Assembly: GCF_014268455.2 (NCBI RefSeq)
Contig: NZ_CP077085.1
Span: 5,187,001 to 5,251,000 of the forward strand
Origin: Pseudomonas shahriarae
GTDB lineage: Bacteria > Pseudomonadota > Gammaproteobacteria > Pseudomonadales > Pseudomonadaceae
Direction: 5' to 3'
Length of the DNA: 64,000 nt
The notes under the pieces are model-generated. The model saw only the letters and a program-made list of their open reading frames with translations. It had not been told where the DNA came from and did not search any database. A program made the position numbers and the translations under genes. Positions 47,292 to 59,064 of the stretch are shown here, one piece after another. Each line of letters begins with the position of its first letter. The stretch's first letter is position 1.

Positions 47292-48344
47292 TTAAAGATC
47301 ACCCAAACCATCAATCAACGCCTGGTTCTGCTCAGGCGTCCCGATGCTGATTCGCAGGAACTGGGCAATCCGCTCCTGCTTGAAGTGCCGCACGATCACC
47401 CCTTGCTCCCGCAACTTGGCCGCCAGGCCGGCCGCGTCGTGCCGTGGGTGGCGGGCAAAGATGAAGTTGGCCGCTGACGGCAACACCTCAAAGCCCTTCT
47501 CTCGCAACTGCGCCACAAGCGTCTCGCGGCTATCGATCACCAGTTGACAGGTCTTCTCGAAGTATTCACGGTCTTCGAAGGCCGCCGCCGCGCCGACAAT
47601 CGCCAGGCGATCCAGTGGATAGGAGTTGAAGCTGTTCTTGACCCGCTCCAGCGCCTCGATCAGGTCCGGGTGGCCCACCGCCAGGCCTACCCGCAAACCG
47701 GCCAGTGAGCGCGATTTGGAGAGGGTCTGGGTCACCAGCAGGTTGGGGTAGCGGTCCACCAGGCTGATGGCGGTTTCGCCGCCGAAGTCGATATAGGCTT
47801 CATCGACCACCACCACCGAATCCGGGCTGGCCTTGAGGAGCTGCTCCACCGCGTCCAGCGCCATCACGCAGCCGGTCGGCGCGTTCGGGTTGGGGAAGAT
47901 GATCCCGCCATTAGGCTTGGCGTAGTCCGCCACGCGGATCTGGAACTGCTCATCCAGCGGCACCGGGGCCGAGGTGATGCCATACAGCCCGCAGTACACC
48001 GGGTAGAAGCTGTAGCTGATATCCGGGAACAGCAGTGGCAGGTCGTGCTGGAACAGACCGTGGAAGATATGCGCCAGGACTTCGTCGGAACCGTTACCGA
48101 GGAATACCTTGCTCCCATCCACCCCGTAGTACTTGGCCACGGCCTGCTTGAGCAGGTCGCTGTTGGGGTCGGGGTACAAACGCAGGTTGTCGTTCAACTC
48201 GGCCTGCATCGCTGCCAGCGCCTTGGGCGACGGGCCGTAGGGGTTTTCATTGGTGTTGAGCTTGACCAGCTTGGTCAGCTTCGGCTGCTCGCCGGGCACG
48301 TAAGGCACGAGGTCCTTGACGAAAGGGCTCCAGAATTTGCTCAT
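47292..48344 (-). CDS. hisC: Histidinol-phosphate aminotransferase
   Basis: A 350-aa PLP enzyme converting imidazole-acetol phosphate and glutamate to histidinol phosphate. The class I/II fold is clear: [12 protein letters not shown] near residue 28, [11 protein letters not shown] near 79, the [12 protein letters not shown] aspartate/tyrosine segment near 175, and the PLP lysine in [14 protein letters not shown] near 208. It follows hisD by three bases. Confidence 0.93.
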   Translation of the reverse strand: MSKFWSPFVKDLVPYVPGEQPKLTKLVKLNTNENPYGPSPKALAAMQAELNDNLRLYPDPNSDLLKQAVAKYYGVDGSKVFLGNGSDEVLAHIFHGLFQHDLPLLFPDISYSFYPVYCGLYGITSAPVPLDEQFQIRVADYAKPNGGIIFPNPNAPTGCVMALDAVEQLLKASPDSVVVVDEAYIDFGGETAISLVDRYPNLLVTQTLSKSRSLAGLRVGLAVGHPDLIEALERVKNSFNSYPLDRLAIVGAAAAFEDREYFEKTCQLVIDSRETLVAQLREKGFEVLPSAANFIFARHPRHDAAGLAAKLREQGVIVRHFKQERIAQFLRISIGTPEQNQALIDGLGDL

Positions 48345-48347
48345 GTC

Positions 48348-49664
48348 TTACTCTCCCTTGACGATGCGGTATTCGGCGCTGCGGGCGTGCGCGCTCAACG
48401 ATTCACCACGGGCCAGCACCGAGGCGGTCTTGCCCAGCTCGGAAGCACCTTGTGGCGAGCAAAAGATGATCGACGAGCGCTTCTGGAAGTCATACACCCC
48501 CAGCGGCGACGAGAATCGCGCTGTACCGGAGGTCGGCAACACGTGGTTGGGGCCCGCGCAGTAGTCGCCCAGGGCTTCGCTGGTGTGGCGGCCCATGAAG
48601 ATCGCACCGGCGTGACGAATCGACGGCAGCCAGGCCTGTGGGTCGGCCACCGACAGTTCCAAATGCTCGGGGGCGATGCGGTTGGCCACTTCGATGGCCT
48701 GCTCCATGTCACGCACCAGGATCAACGCACCCCGGCCATTGATCGACTTCTCGATAATCTCGGCACGCTCCATGGTCGGCAGCAGCTTATTGATGCTCGC
48801 CGCCACCTTGTCGAGGAACTCGGCGTCGGGGCTGACCAGGATCGCCTGGGCGTCTTCGTCGTGCTCGGCCTGGGAGAACAGGTCCATGGCAATCCAGTCC
48901 GGATCGGTCTGGCCGTCGCACACCACGAGGATTTCCGAGGGGCCAGCGATCATGTCGATACCGACCTGGCCAAACACATGGCGCTTGGCAGTGGCAACGT
49001 AGATGTTGCCGGGGCCGACCACCTTGTCGACTTTCGGCACGCTTTCGGTGCCATAGGCCAACGCGGCGACGGCCTGGGCCCCCCCGATGGTGAACACTCG
49101 GTCAACGCCGGCGATGCAGGCAGCGGCCAGCACCAGTTCGTTGATTTCACCGCGCGGGGTCGGGACCACCATGACCACCTCGGTCACACCCGCCACTTTG
49201 GCGGGAATGGCATTCATCAGCACCGACGACGGGTATGAAGCCTTGCCGCCCGGCACGTACAGGCCGGCGCGGTCCAGCGGTGTGACTTTCTGGCCCAGCA
49301 CCGTGCCATCGGCTTCGGTGTAGCTCCAGGAGTCCTGTTTCTGTTTTTCGTGGTAGCTGCGCACCCGCGCCGCTGCGACTTCCAGGGCTTCGCGCTGCGG
49401 CGCGGTGATGCGCGTCAGGGCCAGTTCCAGGCGTTCGCGGGGCAGGATCAGATCGGCCATGGACTTGACGTCCAGGCCGTCGAACTGGCGGGTAAAGTCC
49501 ACCAGCGCCGCATCGCCGCGCTCGCGCACGGCCTTGATGATGTCGAGCACCCGCTGGTTGACCGAATCGTCGGACACACTTTCCCAGCTCAGCAGATGAT
49601 CCAGATGATGGGCGAAATCCGGGTCGGCAGCGTTGAGTCGGGCAATTGCAGTGGACGTGGTCAT
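48348..49664 (-). CDS. hisD: Histidinol dehydrogenase
   Basis: A 438-aa NAD-dependent, zinc-containing enzyme that performs the last two steps of histidine synthesis. Recognisable parts are the glycine-rich [18 protein letters not shown] near 135, [13 protein letters not shown] near 238, [13 protein letters not shown] near 267 (zinc and catalytic residues), and [20 protein letters not shown] near 366. It lies between hisG and hisC in one operon. Confidence 0.95.
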   Translation of the reverse strand: MTTSTAIARLNAADPDFAHHLDHLLSWESVSDDSVNQRVLDIIKAVRERGDAALVDFTRQFDGLDVKSMADLILPRERLELALTRITAPQREALEVAAARVRSYHEKQKQDSWSYTEADGTVLGQKVTPLDRAGLYVPGGKASYPSSVLMNAIPAKVAGVTEVVMVVPTPRGEINELVLAAACIAGVDRVFTIGGAQAVAALAYGTESVPKVDKVVGPGNIYVATAKRHVFGQVGIDMIAGPSEILVVCDGQTDPDWIAMDLFSQAEHDEDAQAILVSPDAEFLDKVAASINKLLPTMERAEIIEKSINGRGALILVRDMEQAIEVANRIAPEHLELSVADPQAWLPSIRHAGAIFMGRHTSEALGDYCAGPNHVLPTSGTARFSSPLGVYDFQKRSSIIFCSPQGASELGKTASVLARGESLSAHARSAEYRIVKGE

Positions 49665-49791
49665 AGCGAGGGCCTCAATAGAATTGGCAAAAACTCAGGC
49701 GCCCTAAACTAGCAGTCGTTTCCGCTTGGGCACCTGAGAATTCTGGCTATGAGGCGGATAGACGGGCGCGACCTAGGGCCGCGCAGGTGAG

Positions 49792-50427
49792 TCAACCGCG
49801 GTGTCGAGACTCCACTGCCTTGCGCAGGGTGTCGATCAACGCCTGGATCCGGGCGTGTTGCATTTTCATCGAAGCTTTGTTGACGATCAGGCGAGAGCTG
49901 ATGTCAGCGATAAAGTCCTGGGGTTCCAGGCCATTGGCGCGCAGGGTGTTGCCGGTGTCGACCACGTCGATGATCTTGTCGGCCAGGCCGATCAGCGGCG
50001 CCAGCTCCATCGAGCCGTAGAGCTTGATGATATCGACCTGACGGCCTTGCTCGGCGTAATAACGCTTGGCGACGTTGACGAACTTGGTGGCCACCCGCAG
50101 GCGGCCTTTTGGCTCGACGTCACCGACACGGCCGGCGGTCATCAGCTTGCACAGGGCGATACGCAGGTCCAGCGGCTCGTACAGGCCCTGGCCGCCGTAT
50201 TCCATCAGCACGTCTTTACCGGCGACACCGAGGTCGGCGGCGCCATGTTCAACGTAGGTCGGCACGTCGGTAGCACGCACGATCAACAGGCGAACGTCGT
50301 CCTGGGTCGTGGGGATGATCAGCTTGCGGCTCTTGTCCGGATTCTCGGTCGGCACGATGCCCGCTTCAGCCAGAAGCGGCAAAGTATCGTCAAGGATGCG
50401 GCCCTTGGACAGTGCGATGGTCAACAT
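49792..50427 (-). CDS. hisG: ATP phosphoribosyltransferase, short form
   Basis: A 211-aa catalytic subunit of the first histidine-pathway enzyme. It is the short HisG form, lacking the C-terminal regulatory domain, and so should need HisZ encoded elsewhere. [18 protein letters not shown] opens the protein; the PRPP-binding [16 protein letters not shown] is near residue 153. The ATG at 50427 is used over a TTG four codons earlier. Confidence 0.94.
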   Translation of the reverse strand: MLTIALSKGRILDDTLPLLAEAGIVPTENPDKSRKLIIPTTQDDVRLLIVRATDVPTYVEHGAADLGVAGKDVLMEYGGQGLYEPLDLRIALCKLMTAGRVGDVEPKGRLRVATKFVNVAKRYYAEQGRQVDIIKLYGSMELAPLIGLADKIIDVVDTGNTLRANGLEPQDFIADISSRLIVNKASMKMQHARIQALIDTLRKAVESRHRG

Positions 50428-50583
50428 GGGAAACGTCAATCCTTCATCAGGCTATTGCTGTCCGGTCGCAAATGGCGCCAGACACAGATCGAGGCCATTA
50501 CAGCCTCGATTTGAAACAAATTCAGCCGAGGCGTGCCTGTGCACACCTCGGGCGGGCGCTTCCCTGCGCCCGAGCAGTGGGGG

Positions 50584-52112
<1,529 letters not shown>

Positions 52113-52157
52113 GCTCAACCTCTATCGGCGCCAAGTGCGCGCGGGTCGCACATCATA

Positions 52158-52212
52158 CAAAAAAGCCCCGCGCCTGCGAACCCCGCATAGCAGGACTCTG
52201 ACGGGGGGCTTC
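52158..52212 (-). terminator. Intrinsic terminator after mlaB
   Basis: On the reverse strand GCCCCCCG pairs with CGGGGC, with an inner CCTGC/GCAGG helix, followed by TTTTTTG. It separates the mla operon from ibaG-murA. Confidence 0.85.
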
Positions 52213-52226
52213 TTCAATAATGTGTA

Positions 52227-52532
52227 TTAAGGATGCGCCAACAGCTCGGCCAGACCGCAAACCTGGGCAATTTCACGCATATCCTCGGGTAATGCGCGAA
52301 TACTGACAGGTTTGTTGACCGCCGCGGCGTCACGTAGGAAACACAAGAGCAATGACAAGCCAACACTGCTGGACTTCACCACCGCCGAGCAATCGAGGAC
52401 CAATGCCGGCGCAGTGCTGGCATTGATCAGTGCCTGGCCCTGCTTACGCAGGGCCGGCCCGGTGCTGTAGTCGAGCACGCCACTGAGGAGCAGCTCGCCG
52501 GCCTGGCCTTGACGAACAGCCGACTCAGTCAT
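52227..52532 (-). CDS. mlaB: STAS-domain protein MlaB
   Basis: A 101-aa STAS-fold protein (LVLDCSAVVKSSSVGLSLLLCFL near residue 44). MlaB binds the MlaF ATPase and is needed for activity of the MlaFEDB phospholipid transporter. Its ATG overlaps the mlaC stop (ATGA). It is the last gene of the mla operon. Confidence 0.88.
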   Translation of the reverse strand: MTESAVRQGQAGELLLSGVLDYSTGPALRKQGQALINASTAPALVLDCSAVVKSSSVGLSLLLCFLRDAAAVNKPVSIRALPEDMREIAQVCGLAELLAHP

Positions 52533-53182
52533 GGGGCCTGCTTCTCTGCAGCTTCTTCGGTCACTTCCTTGGCCTTGGCCACTTCGCCGGCCCAGCCATC
52601 AATGGTCTTGTCCAGGTTGTTGCCATTGCGCTGCATGGCATCGGCGAACTGATCACGGAACAGCTTGCCGATGTTGATGCCGTTGATGATCACGTTGCGC
52701 ACTTTCCATTCGCCGTTGATTTTCTCAAGGGTGTAGGAAACCGGATAGATCGAGCCATTGTTGCCCTTGACCTGCATATCCACGCTGGTGCGGTTGCCAG
52801 ACTCATCCTTGGCCGGGGAAACGACGATACCCTGATTGTTGTATTCCAGCAGGGCGTTGCCGTAGAACTGCATCAGGCTGCGCTTGAAGTTTTCCTGGAA
52901 GCGCTGCATCTGCGCAGGCGTAGCTTTACGCGAATACTTGACGGTCATGATGCTGCGCGAGATGCCGTCAGCGTCGACCACCGGACCCACGATACCGTTG
53001 AGGGCATCGTAGAACGCGCTTGGGCTCTGCTTGTACTGTTCCTTGTTCGCGGCAAGGTCAGCCAGCAGCTCTTTGGTGGTTCTATCAATAATGTCGTGCG
53101 CCGAAGGTGCCGCCACGGCGTTAGCCATCAATGGCAAGGCTGCCAACAGCACCAACAGGCCACGTCGCAAGGTTGAGATCAT
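52529..53182 (-). CDS. mlaC: Periplasmic phospholipid-binding protein MlaC
   Basis: A 217-aa exported protein with a signal peptide ending near ANAVAA (residue 25). MlaC ferries phospholipid between the outer-membrane MlaA complex and the inner-membrane MlaFEDB. Family features include SRSIMTVKYSRKATPAQ near 76 and GEWKVRNVIINGINI near 160. GAGGAG precedes the ATG at 53182. Confidence 0.92.
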   Translation of the reverse strand: MISTLRRGLLVLLAALPLMANAVAAPSAHDIIDRTTKELLADLAANKEQYKQSPSAFYDALNGIVGPVVDADGISRSIMTVKYSRKATPAQMQRFQENFKRSLMQFYGNALLEYNNQGIVVSPAKDESGNRTSVDMQVKGNNGSIYPVSYTLEKINGEWKVRNVIINGINIGKLFRDQFADAMQRNGNNLDKTIDGWAGEVAKAKEVTEEAAEKQAP

Positions 53183-53193
53183 GAACAAACTCC

Positions 53194-53661
53194 TCATTTG
53201 GCGTCTTTACTAACCGTATTAAGCAGGAATTTACCGATCAGGTCCTCTAATACCAACGACGACTGTGTGTCATGAATGGTCGAACCATCCTTGAGCAAGG
53301 CTTCTTCCCCGCCCACGCTGATACCGATGTACTTCTCGCCCAGCAGACCGGCCGTGAGGATGGACGCTGTGGAGTCAGTCGGCAGGTTATCTACCTTCTT
53401 GTCCAGTTGCAGGGTCACGCGGCCGGTGAAGCTGTCGCGGTCCAGATCGATTGCTGTGACCTTGCCGATGGTCACACCGGCCATGGTCACTTTGGATCTG
53501 ACCGTCAAACCGGCGATATTGTCGAAGTAGGCGTAAAGTTTATAGGTATCGGCGCCCGAACTGGCCGACAAGCCGCTGACTCGCAGGGCGAGCAACAGCA
53601 AAGCCAGGATGCCAGCCAACAAGAAAAGGCCTACACCGATTTCCACAGTGCGGTTTTGCAT
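53194..53661 (-). CDS. mlaD: MCE-domain lipid transport protein MlaD
   Basis: A 155-aa protein with an N-terminal transmembrane helix (about 7-28) and an MCE domain (about 37-120; FDNIAGLTVRSKVTMAGV). MlaD hexamers form the lipid channel ring in the periplasm. The start overlaps the mlaE stop by one base. Confidence 0.93.
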   Translation of the reverse strand: MQNRTVEIGVGLFLLAGILALLLLALRVSGLSASSGADTYKLYAYFDNIAGLTVRSKVTMAGVTIGKVTAIDLDRDSFTGRVTLQLDKKVDNLPTDSTASILTAGLLGEKYIGISVGGEEALLKDGSTIHDTQSSLVLEDLIGKFLLNTVSKDAK

Positions 53662-54458
53662 CAGAAATCTCCAAACATCAAGGCGGTCAAAATGAAGTCA
53701 AGGCCCAGTACCGCCAGCGAGGCGTACACAACGGTCTTGGTAGTGGCTCGACTGATCCCTTCTGAAGTGGGTTCACAGTCATAGCCCTGGAATACGGCGA
53801 TCCAAGTCACGACGAAGGCGAAGACGATGCTCTTGATAATGCCATTGAGCACGTCACCGCTGAAGGTCACGCTGTTTTGCATGTTGGCCCAGTAGGAGCC
53901 GTCGTAGACCCCCAGCCAGTCCACCGCCACCCACGAACCGCCCCAGATCCCGACCACGCTGAAAATCATTGCCAGCAGTGGCAGGGAGATGAAGCCGGCC
54001 CACAGGCGCGGGGCAACAATGTACTTGAGCGGGTCCACGCCGATCATTTCCAGGCTGGACAGTTGCTCGGTGGCCTTCATGTTGCCGATCTCGGCGGTCA
54101 ACGCAGAGCCGGCGCGACCGGCAAACAGCAAGGCGGTGACCACCGGCCCCAGCTCACGCAGCAGCGTCAGTGCAACCATCTGCCCCACCGCCTGCTCGGA
54201 ACCGTAGCTGGACAGGATATTGAAGCCCTGCAACGCCAGCACCATGCCGATGAACACCCCGGAGACCACAATGATCACCAGGGACATCACGCCCACCGAG
54301 TGCAGTTGCTTGAGCAGCAAGCCAAAACCACCGCCGATACCACCGCGGCCCAGCAAGGCGTGAAACAGGAAAATCGTCGAACGCCCGAGCACTTCGACAA
54401 TGTCGATGCCGGAACGACCGAAAAGGCGCACCTTCTCGATTAAAGATGTCTTGCGCAT
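53661..54458 (-). CDS. mlaE: ABC transporter permease MlaE
   Basis: A 265-aa inner-membrane permease with about six helices and the family segment [27 protein letters not shown] near 113-140. It contacts MlaF in the cytoplasm and MlaD in the periplasm. It overlaps mlaF and mlaD by single bases. Confidence 0.93.
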   Translation of the reverse strand: MRKTSLIEKVRLFGRSGIDIVEVLGRSTIFLFHALLGRGGIGGGFGLLLKQLHSVGVMSLVIIVVSGVFIGMVLALQGFNILSSYGSEQAVGQMVALTLLRELGPVVTALLFAGRAGSALTAEIGNMKATEQLSSLEMIGVDPLKYIVAPRLWAGFISLPLLAMIFSVVGIWGGSWVAVDWLGVYDGSYWANMQNSVTFSGDVLNGIIKSIVFAFVVTWIAVFQGYDCEPTSEGISRATTKTVVYASLAVLGLDFILTALMFGDF

Positions 54459-55267
54459 CAGCGCTTCCCCAGAAGATCTGCGCGGTAATCCGCTGCCGGA
54501 AAATGAAAAGGCACCGGGCCATCAGGGTCGCCGGTCATGAATTGGCGAATACGCGGGTTATCGGCGTTCATCAGTTCTTCAGGCGTGCCCTGCCCCAATA
54601 CCTGGCCATCGCCGACGACATAGAGGTAGTCGGCAATGCTCGCGGTTTCGGCCAAGTCATGGGACACCACGATGCTGGTGATACCCAGCGCGTCATTGAG
54701 CAGGCGGATCAGGCGCACCAATACGCCCATGGCGATAGGGTCCTGGCCGACGAACGGCTCGTCATACATGAGAATCTGCGGGTCGAGGGCAATCGCCCGC
54801 GCCAGAGCCACGCGCCGCTTCATACCACCAGAAAGCTCATCCGGCATCAGGTCGATGGCACCGCGAAGCCCTACGGCCTGCAGCTTCAACAACACAATGT
54901 CACGGATCATTTCTTCCGACAGTTGGGTATGCACCCGCAGCGGGAACGCGACGTTTTCGAAAACGTCGAGGTCGGTGAACAGTGCACCGCTCTGGAACAG
55001 CACACCCATGTGCTTGCGCGCATCGAACAGATCGCTGCGCGACAGGGTCGGCAGGTTCTGGCCATTGACCCAGACTTCCCCGGCGGTAGGCCGCAGTTGC
55101 ATGCCCATCAGGCGCAGCAGGGTCGTCTTGCCGCAGCCGGAAGGGCCCATGATGCCCGTCACCTTGCCGCGGGGAATGCGAATATCGACATTATTGAAGA
55201 TGCTGCGCGTACCGCGCTTGAAGGAAAGACCCTTCAGCTCGACCGCGTAGGCGTTATCGGCACTCAT
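54458..55267 (-). CDS. mlaF: ABC transporter ATP-binding protein MlaF
   Basis: A 269-aa ATPase with Walker [10 protein letters not shown] at 41-49, ABC signature [14 protein letters not shown] near 144 and Walker [14 protein letters not shown] near 165. It drives phospholipid transport that keeps the outer leaflet asymmetric. It is the first gene of mlaFEDCB, divergent from kdsD. Confidence 0.94.
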   Translation of the reverse strand: MSADNAYAVELKGLSFKRGTRSIFNNVDIRIPRGKVTGIMGPSGCGKTTLLRLMGMQLRPTAGEVWVNGQNLPTLSRSDLFDARKHMGVLFQSGALFTDLDVFENVAFPLRVHTQLSEEMIRDIVLLKLQAVGLRGAIDLMPDELSGGMKRRVALARAIALDPQILMYDEPFVGQDPIAMGVLVRLIRLLNDALGITSIVVSHDLAETASIADYLYVVGDGQVLGQGTPEELMNADNPRIRQFMTGDPDGPVPFHFPAADYRADLLGKR

Positions 55268-55487
55268 CTAAACTCCTTGGGATGCAGCTTCTCACTCAGA
55301 CACCATGCTTGGGACAACTGCTTGCGACAGTTAGACACATGTGCGCTGCGCGGACCGAACTGGCGGCGAACTATATCACTGCTGACATAAAGCGCCCAAG
55401 GCCGGAGCTGTGCTTGTTCAGAAAGAGGACAGGTAATTGCGCATTTGAGAGCGATCTCACTCTTAAGTAGAACAACGCCTGACGAAC

Positions 55488-55520
55488 TTGCGTGAGGGAA
55501 TTGATCATTACCGCTATAAT
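55488..55520 (+). promoter_or_regulatory. Candidate promoter of the kdsD-lpt operon
   Basis: A perfect TATAAT at 55515-55520 lies 34 bp before the kdsD ATG. No good -35 box stands at 17 bp; TTGCGT at 55488 is 21 bp away. The -10 is convincing, the -35 is not. Confidence 0.45.
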
Positions 55521-55554
55521 CGCCGACTTTTCGTCAGGCTATACGATTTCAGAC

Positions 55555-56529
55555 ATGAGCCAATCCAGCGACCTTATTCAATCCGCACAACGCACCATCC
55601 GCCTCGAGCTTGAAGCCGTAGAAGGCTTGCTGGCCCATATCGACGCAGATTTCGTACGCGCCTGCGAGATGATCCTGGCCAGTAAAGGCCGGGTTGTCGT
55701 GGTCGGCATGGGCAAGTCAGGCCATGTCGGCAACAAGATTGCCGCCACCCTGGCCAGTACCGGCACCACGGCATTTTTCGTGCACCCGGCCGAAGCCAGC
55801 CATGGTGACATGGGCATGATCACCCGCGATGACGTGATCCTCGCCCTGTCCAACTCAGGCACCACCAACGAAATCGTGACCCTGCTGCCCCTGATCAAGC
55901 GCCTGGGCATCAAGCTGATCAGCATGACCGGCAACCCGGACTCGACGCTGGCCAAGGCCGCCGAAGTGAACCTGAATGTACATGTAGCCCATGAGGCCTG
56001 CCCGCTTAACCTGGCGCCCACCTCCTCCACCACCGCCGCCCTGGTCATGGGCGACGCGCTGGCCGTGGCCCTGCTGGAAGCCCGTGGTTTTACCGCCGAA
56101 GACTTCGCCTTTTCCCACCCCGGTGGCGCCCTCGGCCGTCGCCTGCTGCTGAAAGTGGAAAACGTGATGCATGCGGGTGACGAGCTGCCACAGGTACAAC
56201 GTGGCACCCTGCTCAAGGATGCCTTGATGGAAATGACCCGCAAGGGCCTGGGCATGACCGTGATCCTCGAGGCCGACGGGCGCCTGGCCGGGGTCTTCAC
56301 CGACGGTGACCTGCGTCGCACCCTGGACCGCACCATTGATATCCATACCGCCACCATTGATCAAGTCATGACCCCTCACGGCAAGACCGCCCGCGCCGAA
56401 ATGCTCGCGGCTGAAGCCCTGAAGATTATGGAAGACCACAAGATCGGCGCCCTGGTGGTGGTCGATGATGCCGATCACCCGATTGGCGCCCTGAACATGC
56501 ACGATTTGCTGCGCGCGGGAGTGATGTAA
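55555..56529 (+). CDS. kdsD: D-arabinose 5-phosphate isomerase
   Basis: A 324-aa enzyme supplying arabinose 5-phosphate for Kdo. The SIS domain is at the N-terminus (VVVGMGKSGHVGNKIAATLASTG near residue 48, HGDMGMI near 88), followed by two CBS domains (about 205-324). The ATG at 55555 gives the family length; the frame is open 63 bases further upstream through the promoter. It is immediately followed by kdsC. Confidence 0.93.
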   Translation: MSQSSDLIQSAQRTIRLELEAVEGLLAHIDADFVRACEMILASKGRVVVVGMGKSGHVGNKIAATLASTGTTAFFVHPAEASHGDMGMITRDDVILALSNSGTTNEIVTLLPLIKRLGIKLISMTGNPDSTLAKAAEVNLNVHVAHEACPLNLAPTSSTTAALVMGDALAVALLEARGFTAEDFAFSHPGGALGRRLLLKVENVMHAGDELPQVQRGTLLKDALMEMTRKGLGMTVILEADGRLAGVFTDGDLRRTLDRTIDIHTATIDQVMTPHGKTARAEMLAAEALKIMEDHKIGALVVVDDADHPIGALNMHDLLRAGVM

Positions 56530-57054
56530 ATGAACACCGACCTGTTGCAACGGGGCAAGGCCATCAAACTGGCGATTTTCGACGTGGATGGCGTGCTGAC
56601 CGACGGTCGCCTGTACTTCCTCGAAGACGGCAGCGAATTCAAGACGTTCAATACCCTGGACGGCCAGGGCATCAAGATGCTGATGGCCTCTGGCGTACAA
56701 ACCGCGATCATCAGTGGTCGCAAGACCCCGGTCGTGGAGCGCCGCGCACAAAACCTGGGGATTCCTTACCTCTACCAGGGCCGTGAGGATAAACTCGTGG
56801 TTCTGGACGAGCTTCTTGGCAAACTCAACCTAAGCTATGAGCAGGTCGCCTATCTGGGCGATGATTTGCCTGACTTGCCGGTGATTCGCCGCGTCGGCCT
56901 GGGCATGGCTGTAGCCAATGCCGCGTCGTTTGTTCGCGAACACGCCCACGGCATTACCCAGGCCCGTGGCGGCGAAGGCGCCGCCCGCGAGTTCTGCGAA
57001 CTGATCCTGCGAGCCCAGGGCAGCCTTGAAGCGGCCCACGCCGCCTACTTATAG
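56530..57054 (+). CDS. kdsC: 3-deoxy-D-manno-octulosonate 8-phosphate phosphatase
   Basis: A 174-aa HAD-superfamily phosphatase without a cap domain. The nucleophile motif FDVDGVLTDG (Asp18, Asp20) is near the start and the motif YLGDDLPDLPV near 112. It makes free Kdo. The ATG abuts the kdsD stop. Confidence 0.93.
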   Translation: MNTDLLQRGKAIKLAIFDVDGVLTDGRLYFLEDGSEFKTFNTLDGQGIKMLMASGVQTAIISGRKTPVVERRAQNLGIPYLYQGREDKLVVLDELLGKLNLSYEQVAYLGDDLPDLPVIRRVGLGMAVANAASFVREHAHGITQARGGEGAAREFCELILRAQGSLEAAHAAYL

Positions 57055-57062
57055 AGCCCTCT

Positions 57063-57635
57063 ATGCTGAGTAAAAAGATTCGCAACTTCCTGATATTCGG
57101 AGCCATCGCCGCGCTGTTCCTCGCTGTGGGCTACTGGAATATCAGCCCGGAGCGCTTCCTCGACCAGCCTGTTGCGCAGGTCGACCAGGGCGCTATCGAC
57201 TATTACGCCACCAACGCCTACAGCGTGCAGTTCCTGCCTGACGGCAAGGTGCAATACGAAATGACGTCGGACAAGGTCGAACACCTGAAGGCTTCCGAGG
57301 TCACATTGCTGACCAATCCGGACCTGAACCTGTATCGCGGCACCGAATTCCCGTGGCACGTCACCAGCAAGCGTGGCGAGGTCAACCCGGACGGCACCGA
57401 AGTGGAACTGATCGACTCGGTGCGTGTTGCGCGCACCGACGCCCAGAAGCGCGACACCATCATTACCAGCAGTCGCATGACCGTATTCCCACAGAAGCAA
57501 TATGCGCAGACCGAGCAAGACGTTAGAATCGACGGCGCTGGCGGTGTATCGACTGGCAAGGGAATGAAAGCGTATTTGAAAGAAAGCAGGATACACCTGC
57601 TATCGAACGTAAGAGGACAGTATGAGGCTCGTTAA
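57063..57635 (+). CDS. lptC: LPS export protein LptC
   Basis: A 190-aa bitopic inner-membrane protein with one N-terminal helix (about 8-25) and a periplasmic beta-jellyroll domain. LptC connects the LptB2FG ABC transporter to LptA. The stop lies 14 bases inside lptA, so the genes overlap. Confidence 0.9.
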   Translation: MLSKKIRNFLIFGAIAALFLAVGYWNISPERFLDQPVAQVDQGAIDYYATNAYSVQFLPDGKVQYEMTSDKVEHLKASEVTLLTNPDLNLYRGTEFPWHVTSKRGEVNPDGTEVELIDSVRVARTDAQKRDTIITSSRMTVFPQKQYAQTEQDVRIDGAGGVSTGKGMKAYLKESRIHLLSNVRGQYEAR

Positions 57636-58155
57636 AACCCTCCCTATTTTGCTCGGTCTGGGCGCAGCACTGGGAAGCGTGAGCGCCTGGGCTCTGCCGA
57701 ACGATAGCCAGCAACCGATCCACATCCAGGCTGACGATGCGCAGTTGGATGACAAGCAAGGTATCGCGACCTACAAGGGCGACGTCATCATCACCCAAGG
57801 TTCGATGAAGATTACCGGTAACACCGTGACCCTGACCCGTACCCCGGCCGGCGACATCGACGTCGTGACTTCGGTGGGCAACCTTGCCTATTTCGAACAG
57901 AAGCAAAACGCCGCCGATCCAGGTCCGATCAAAGGCTATGGCGTGACCATCCAGTATCACGCGCCGCAGAACCGTATCGTACTGACTGACCGCGCCAAAG
58001 TGATCAGCAGCGACGGCAACTCGACCGAAGGCGAGAAAATCGTCTATGACACCGTCAAGCAAGTCGCCACCGCCGGCCGCGCCAATGGCACCAAGGTCAC
58101 TGCGCCACGTCCGCGCATCGACATGGTTATCCAGCCGAAGAAGAAGGCCCAGTAA
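57622..58155 (+). CDS. lptA: LPS transport periplasmic protein LptA (LptH)
   Basis: A 177-aa periplasmic protein with a signal peptide ending near SAWA (residue 24) and the OstA/LptA beta-jellyroll ([24 protein letters not shown]). It forms the bridge carrying LPS to the outer membrane; the P. aeruginosa version is called LptH. It overlaps lptC at the start and lptB by one base at the end. Confidence 0.92.
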   Translation: MRLVKTLPILLGLGAALGSVSAWALPNDSQQPIHIQADDAQLDDKQGIATYKGDVIITQGSMKITGNTVTLTRTPAGDIDVVTSVGNLAYFEQKQNAADPGPIKGYGVTIQYHAPQNRIVLTDRAKVISSDGNSTEGEKIVYDTVKQVATAGRANGTKVTAPRPRIDMVIQPKKKAQ

Positions 58156-58880
58156 TGGCAACCCTGAAAGCCCAGCATCTGGCCAAGGCCTATAAAAGCC
58201 GTCAGGTCGTGCGCGACGTCAGCCTGTCGATCGACAGCGGCCAGATCGTCGGCCTGCTTGGCCCCAATGGTGCCGGCAAGACCACCTGCTTCTACATGAT
58301 CGTCGGCCTGGTCCAGGCGGACCAGGGCCGTGTATTGATCGACGACCTGGACGTCAGCCACCAGCCCATGCACGGCCGTGCGCGGGCCGGTATCGGCTAT
58401 CTCCCCCAGGAGGCGTCGATCTTCCGCAAACTGTCAGTGTCCGACAACATCATGGCGATCCTGGAAACCCGCAAGGAACTGGATCGCGACGGACGCCGCC
58501 AGGAACTGGAAAGCCTGCTGCAGGAGTTCCACATCAACCATATTCGCGACAACCTCGGCATGAGCCTGTCCGGCGGCGAGCGTCGCCGCGTGGAAATCGC
58601 CCGCGCCCTGGCCACCGCACCGAAGTTCATCCTGCTGGACGAACCCTTCGCCGGTGTCGACCCGATTTCGGTAGGCGACATCAAGCAGATCATCCATCAC
58701 CTCAAGGCCAAGGGGATCGGCGTGCTGATCACCGACCACAACGTGCGTGAGACCCTGGATATCTGCGAAACCGCGTATATCGTCAACGACGGCCAACTGA
58801 TTGCCGAAGGCGACTCCGCCACCATCCTGGCCAACGAACTGGTCAAGGAAGTGTATCTGGGGCACGAGTTCCGCCTGTAA
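58155..58880 (+). CDS. lptB: LPS export ABC transporter ATPase LptB
   Basis: A 241-aa ATPase with Walker [10 protein letters not shown] at 36-44, signature [15 protein letters not shown] near 139 and Walker [13 protein letters not shown] near 160. It powers LPS extraction with LptFG. It ends the kdsD-lptB run; rpoN follows after 184 bases with its own promoter-like sequence. Confidence 0.95.
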   Translation: MATLKAQHLAKAYKSRQVVRDVSLSIDSGQIVGLLGPNGAGKTTCFYMIVGLVQADQGRVLIDDLDVSHQPMHGRARAGIGYLPQEASIFRKLSVSDNIMAILETRKELDRDGRRQELESLLQEFHINHIRDNLGMSLSGGERRRVEIARALATAPKFILLDEPFAGVDPISVGDIKQIIHHLKAKGIGVLITDHNVRETLDICETAYIVNDGQLIAEGDSATILANELVKEVYLGHEFRL

Positions 58881-58959
58881 ACACTGGGGTGTCAGGACAT
58901 TCGCCATCAGGCGCGGGAGTCAATAAAAACCTTATTGTTTTTATTGTTACCGCGCTCTA

Positions 58960-58988
58960 GGCAAAGCCCCCGATATCAGGCATATAAT
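58960..58988 (+). promoter_or_regulatory. Candidate rpoN promoter
   Basis: A perfect TATAAT at 58983-58988 with GGCAAA 17 bp upstream, 76 bp before the rpoN ATG. The -35 box is poor. Confidence 0.4.
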
Positions 58989-59064
58989 TTGCTTATGTTT
59001 GGCGCTCACGCGCCCTGTCGTGGATGGCGCATTGCGCCGGCGAATAAGGTGTTAAGCCCCTGCC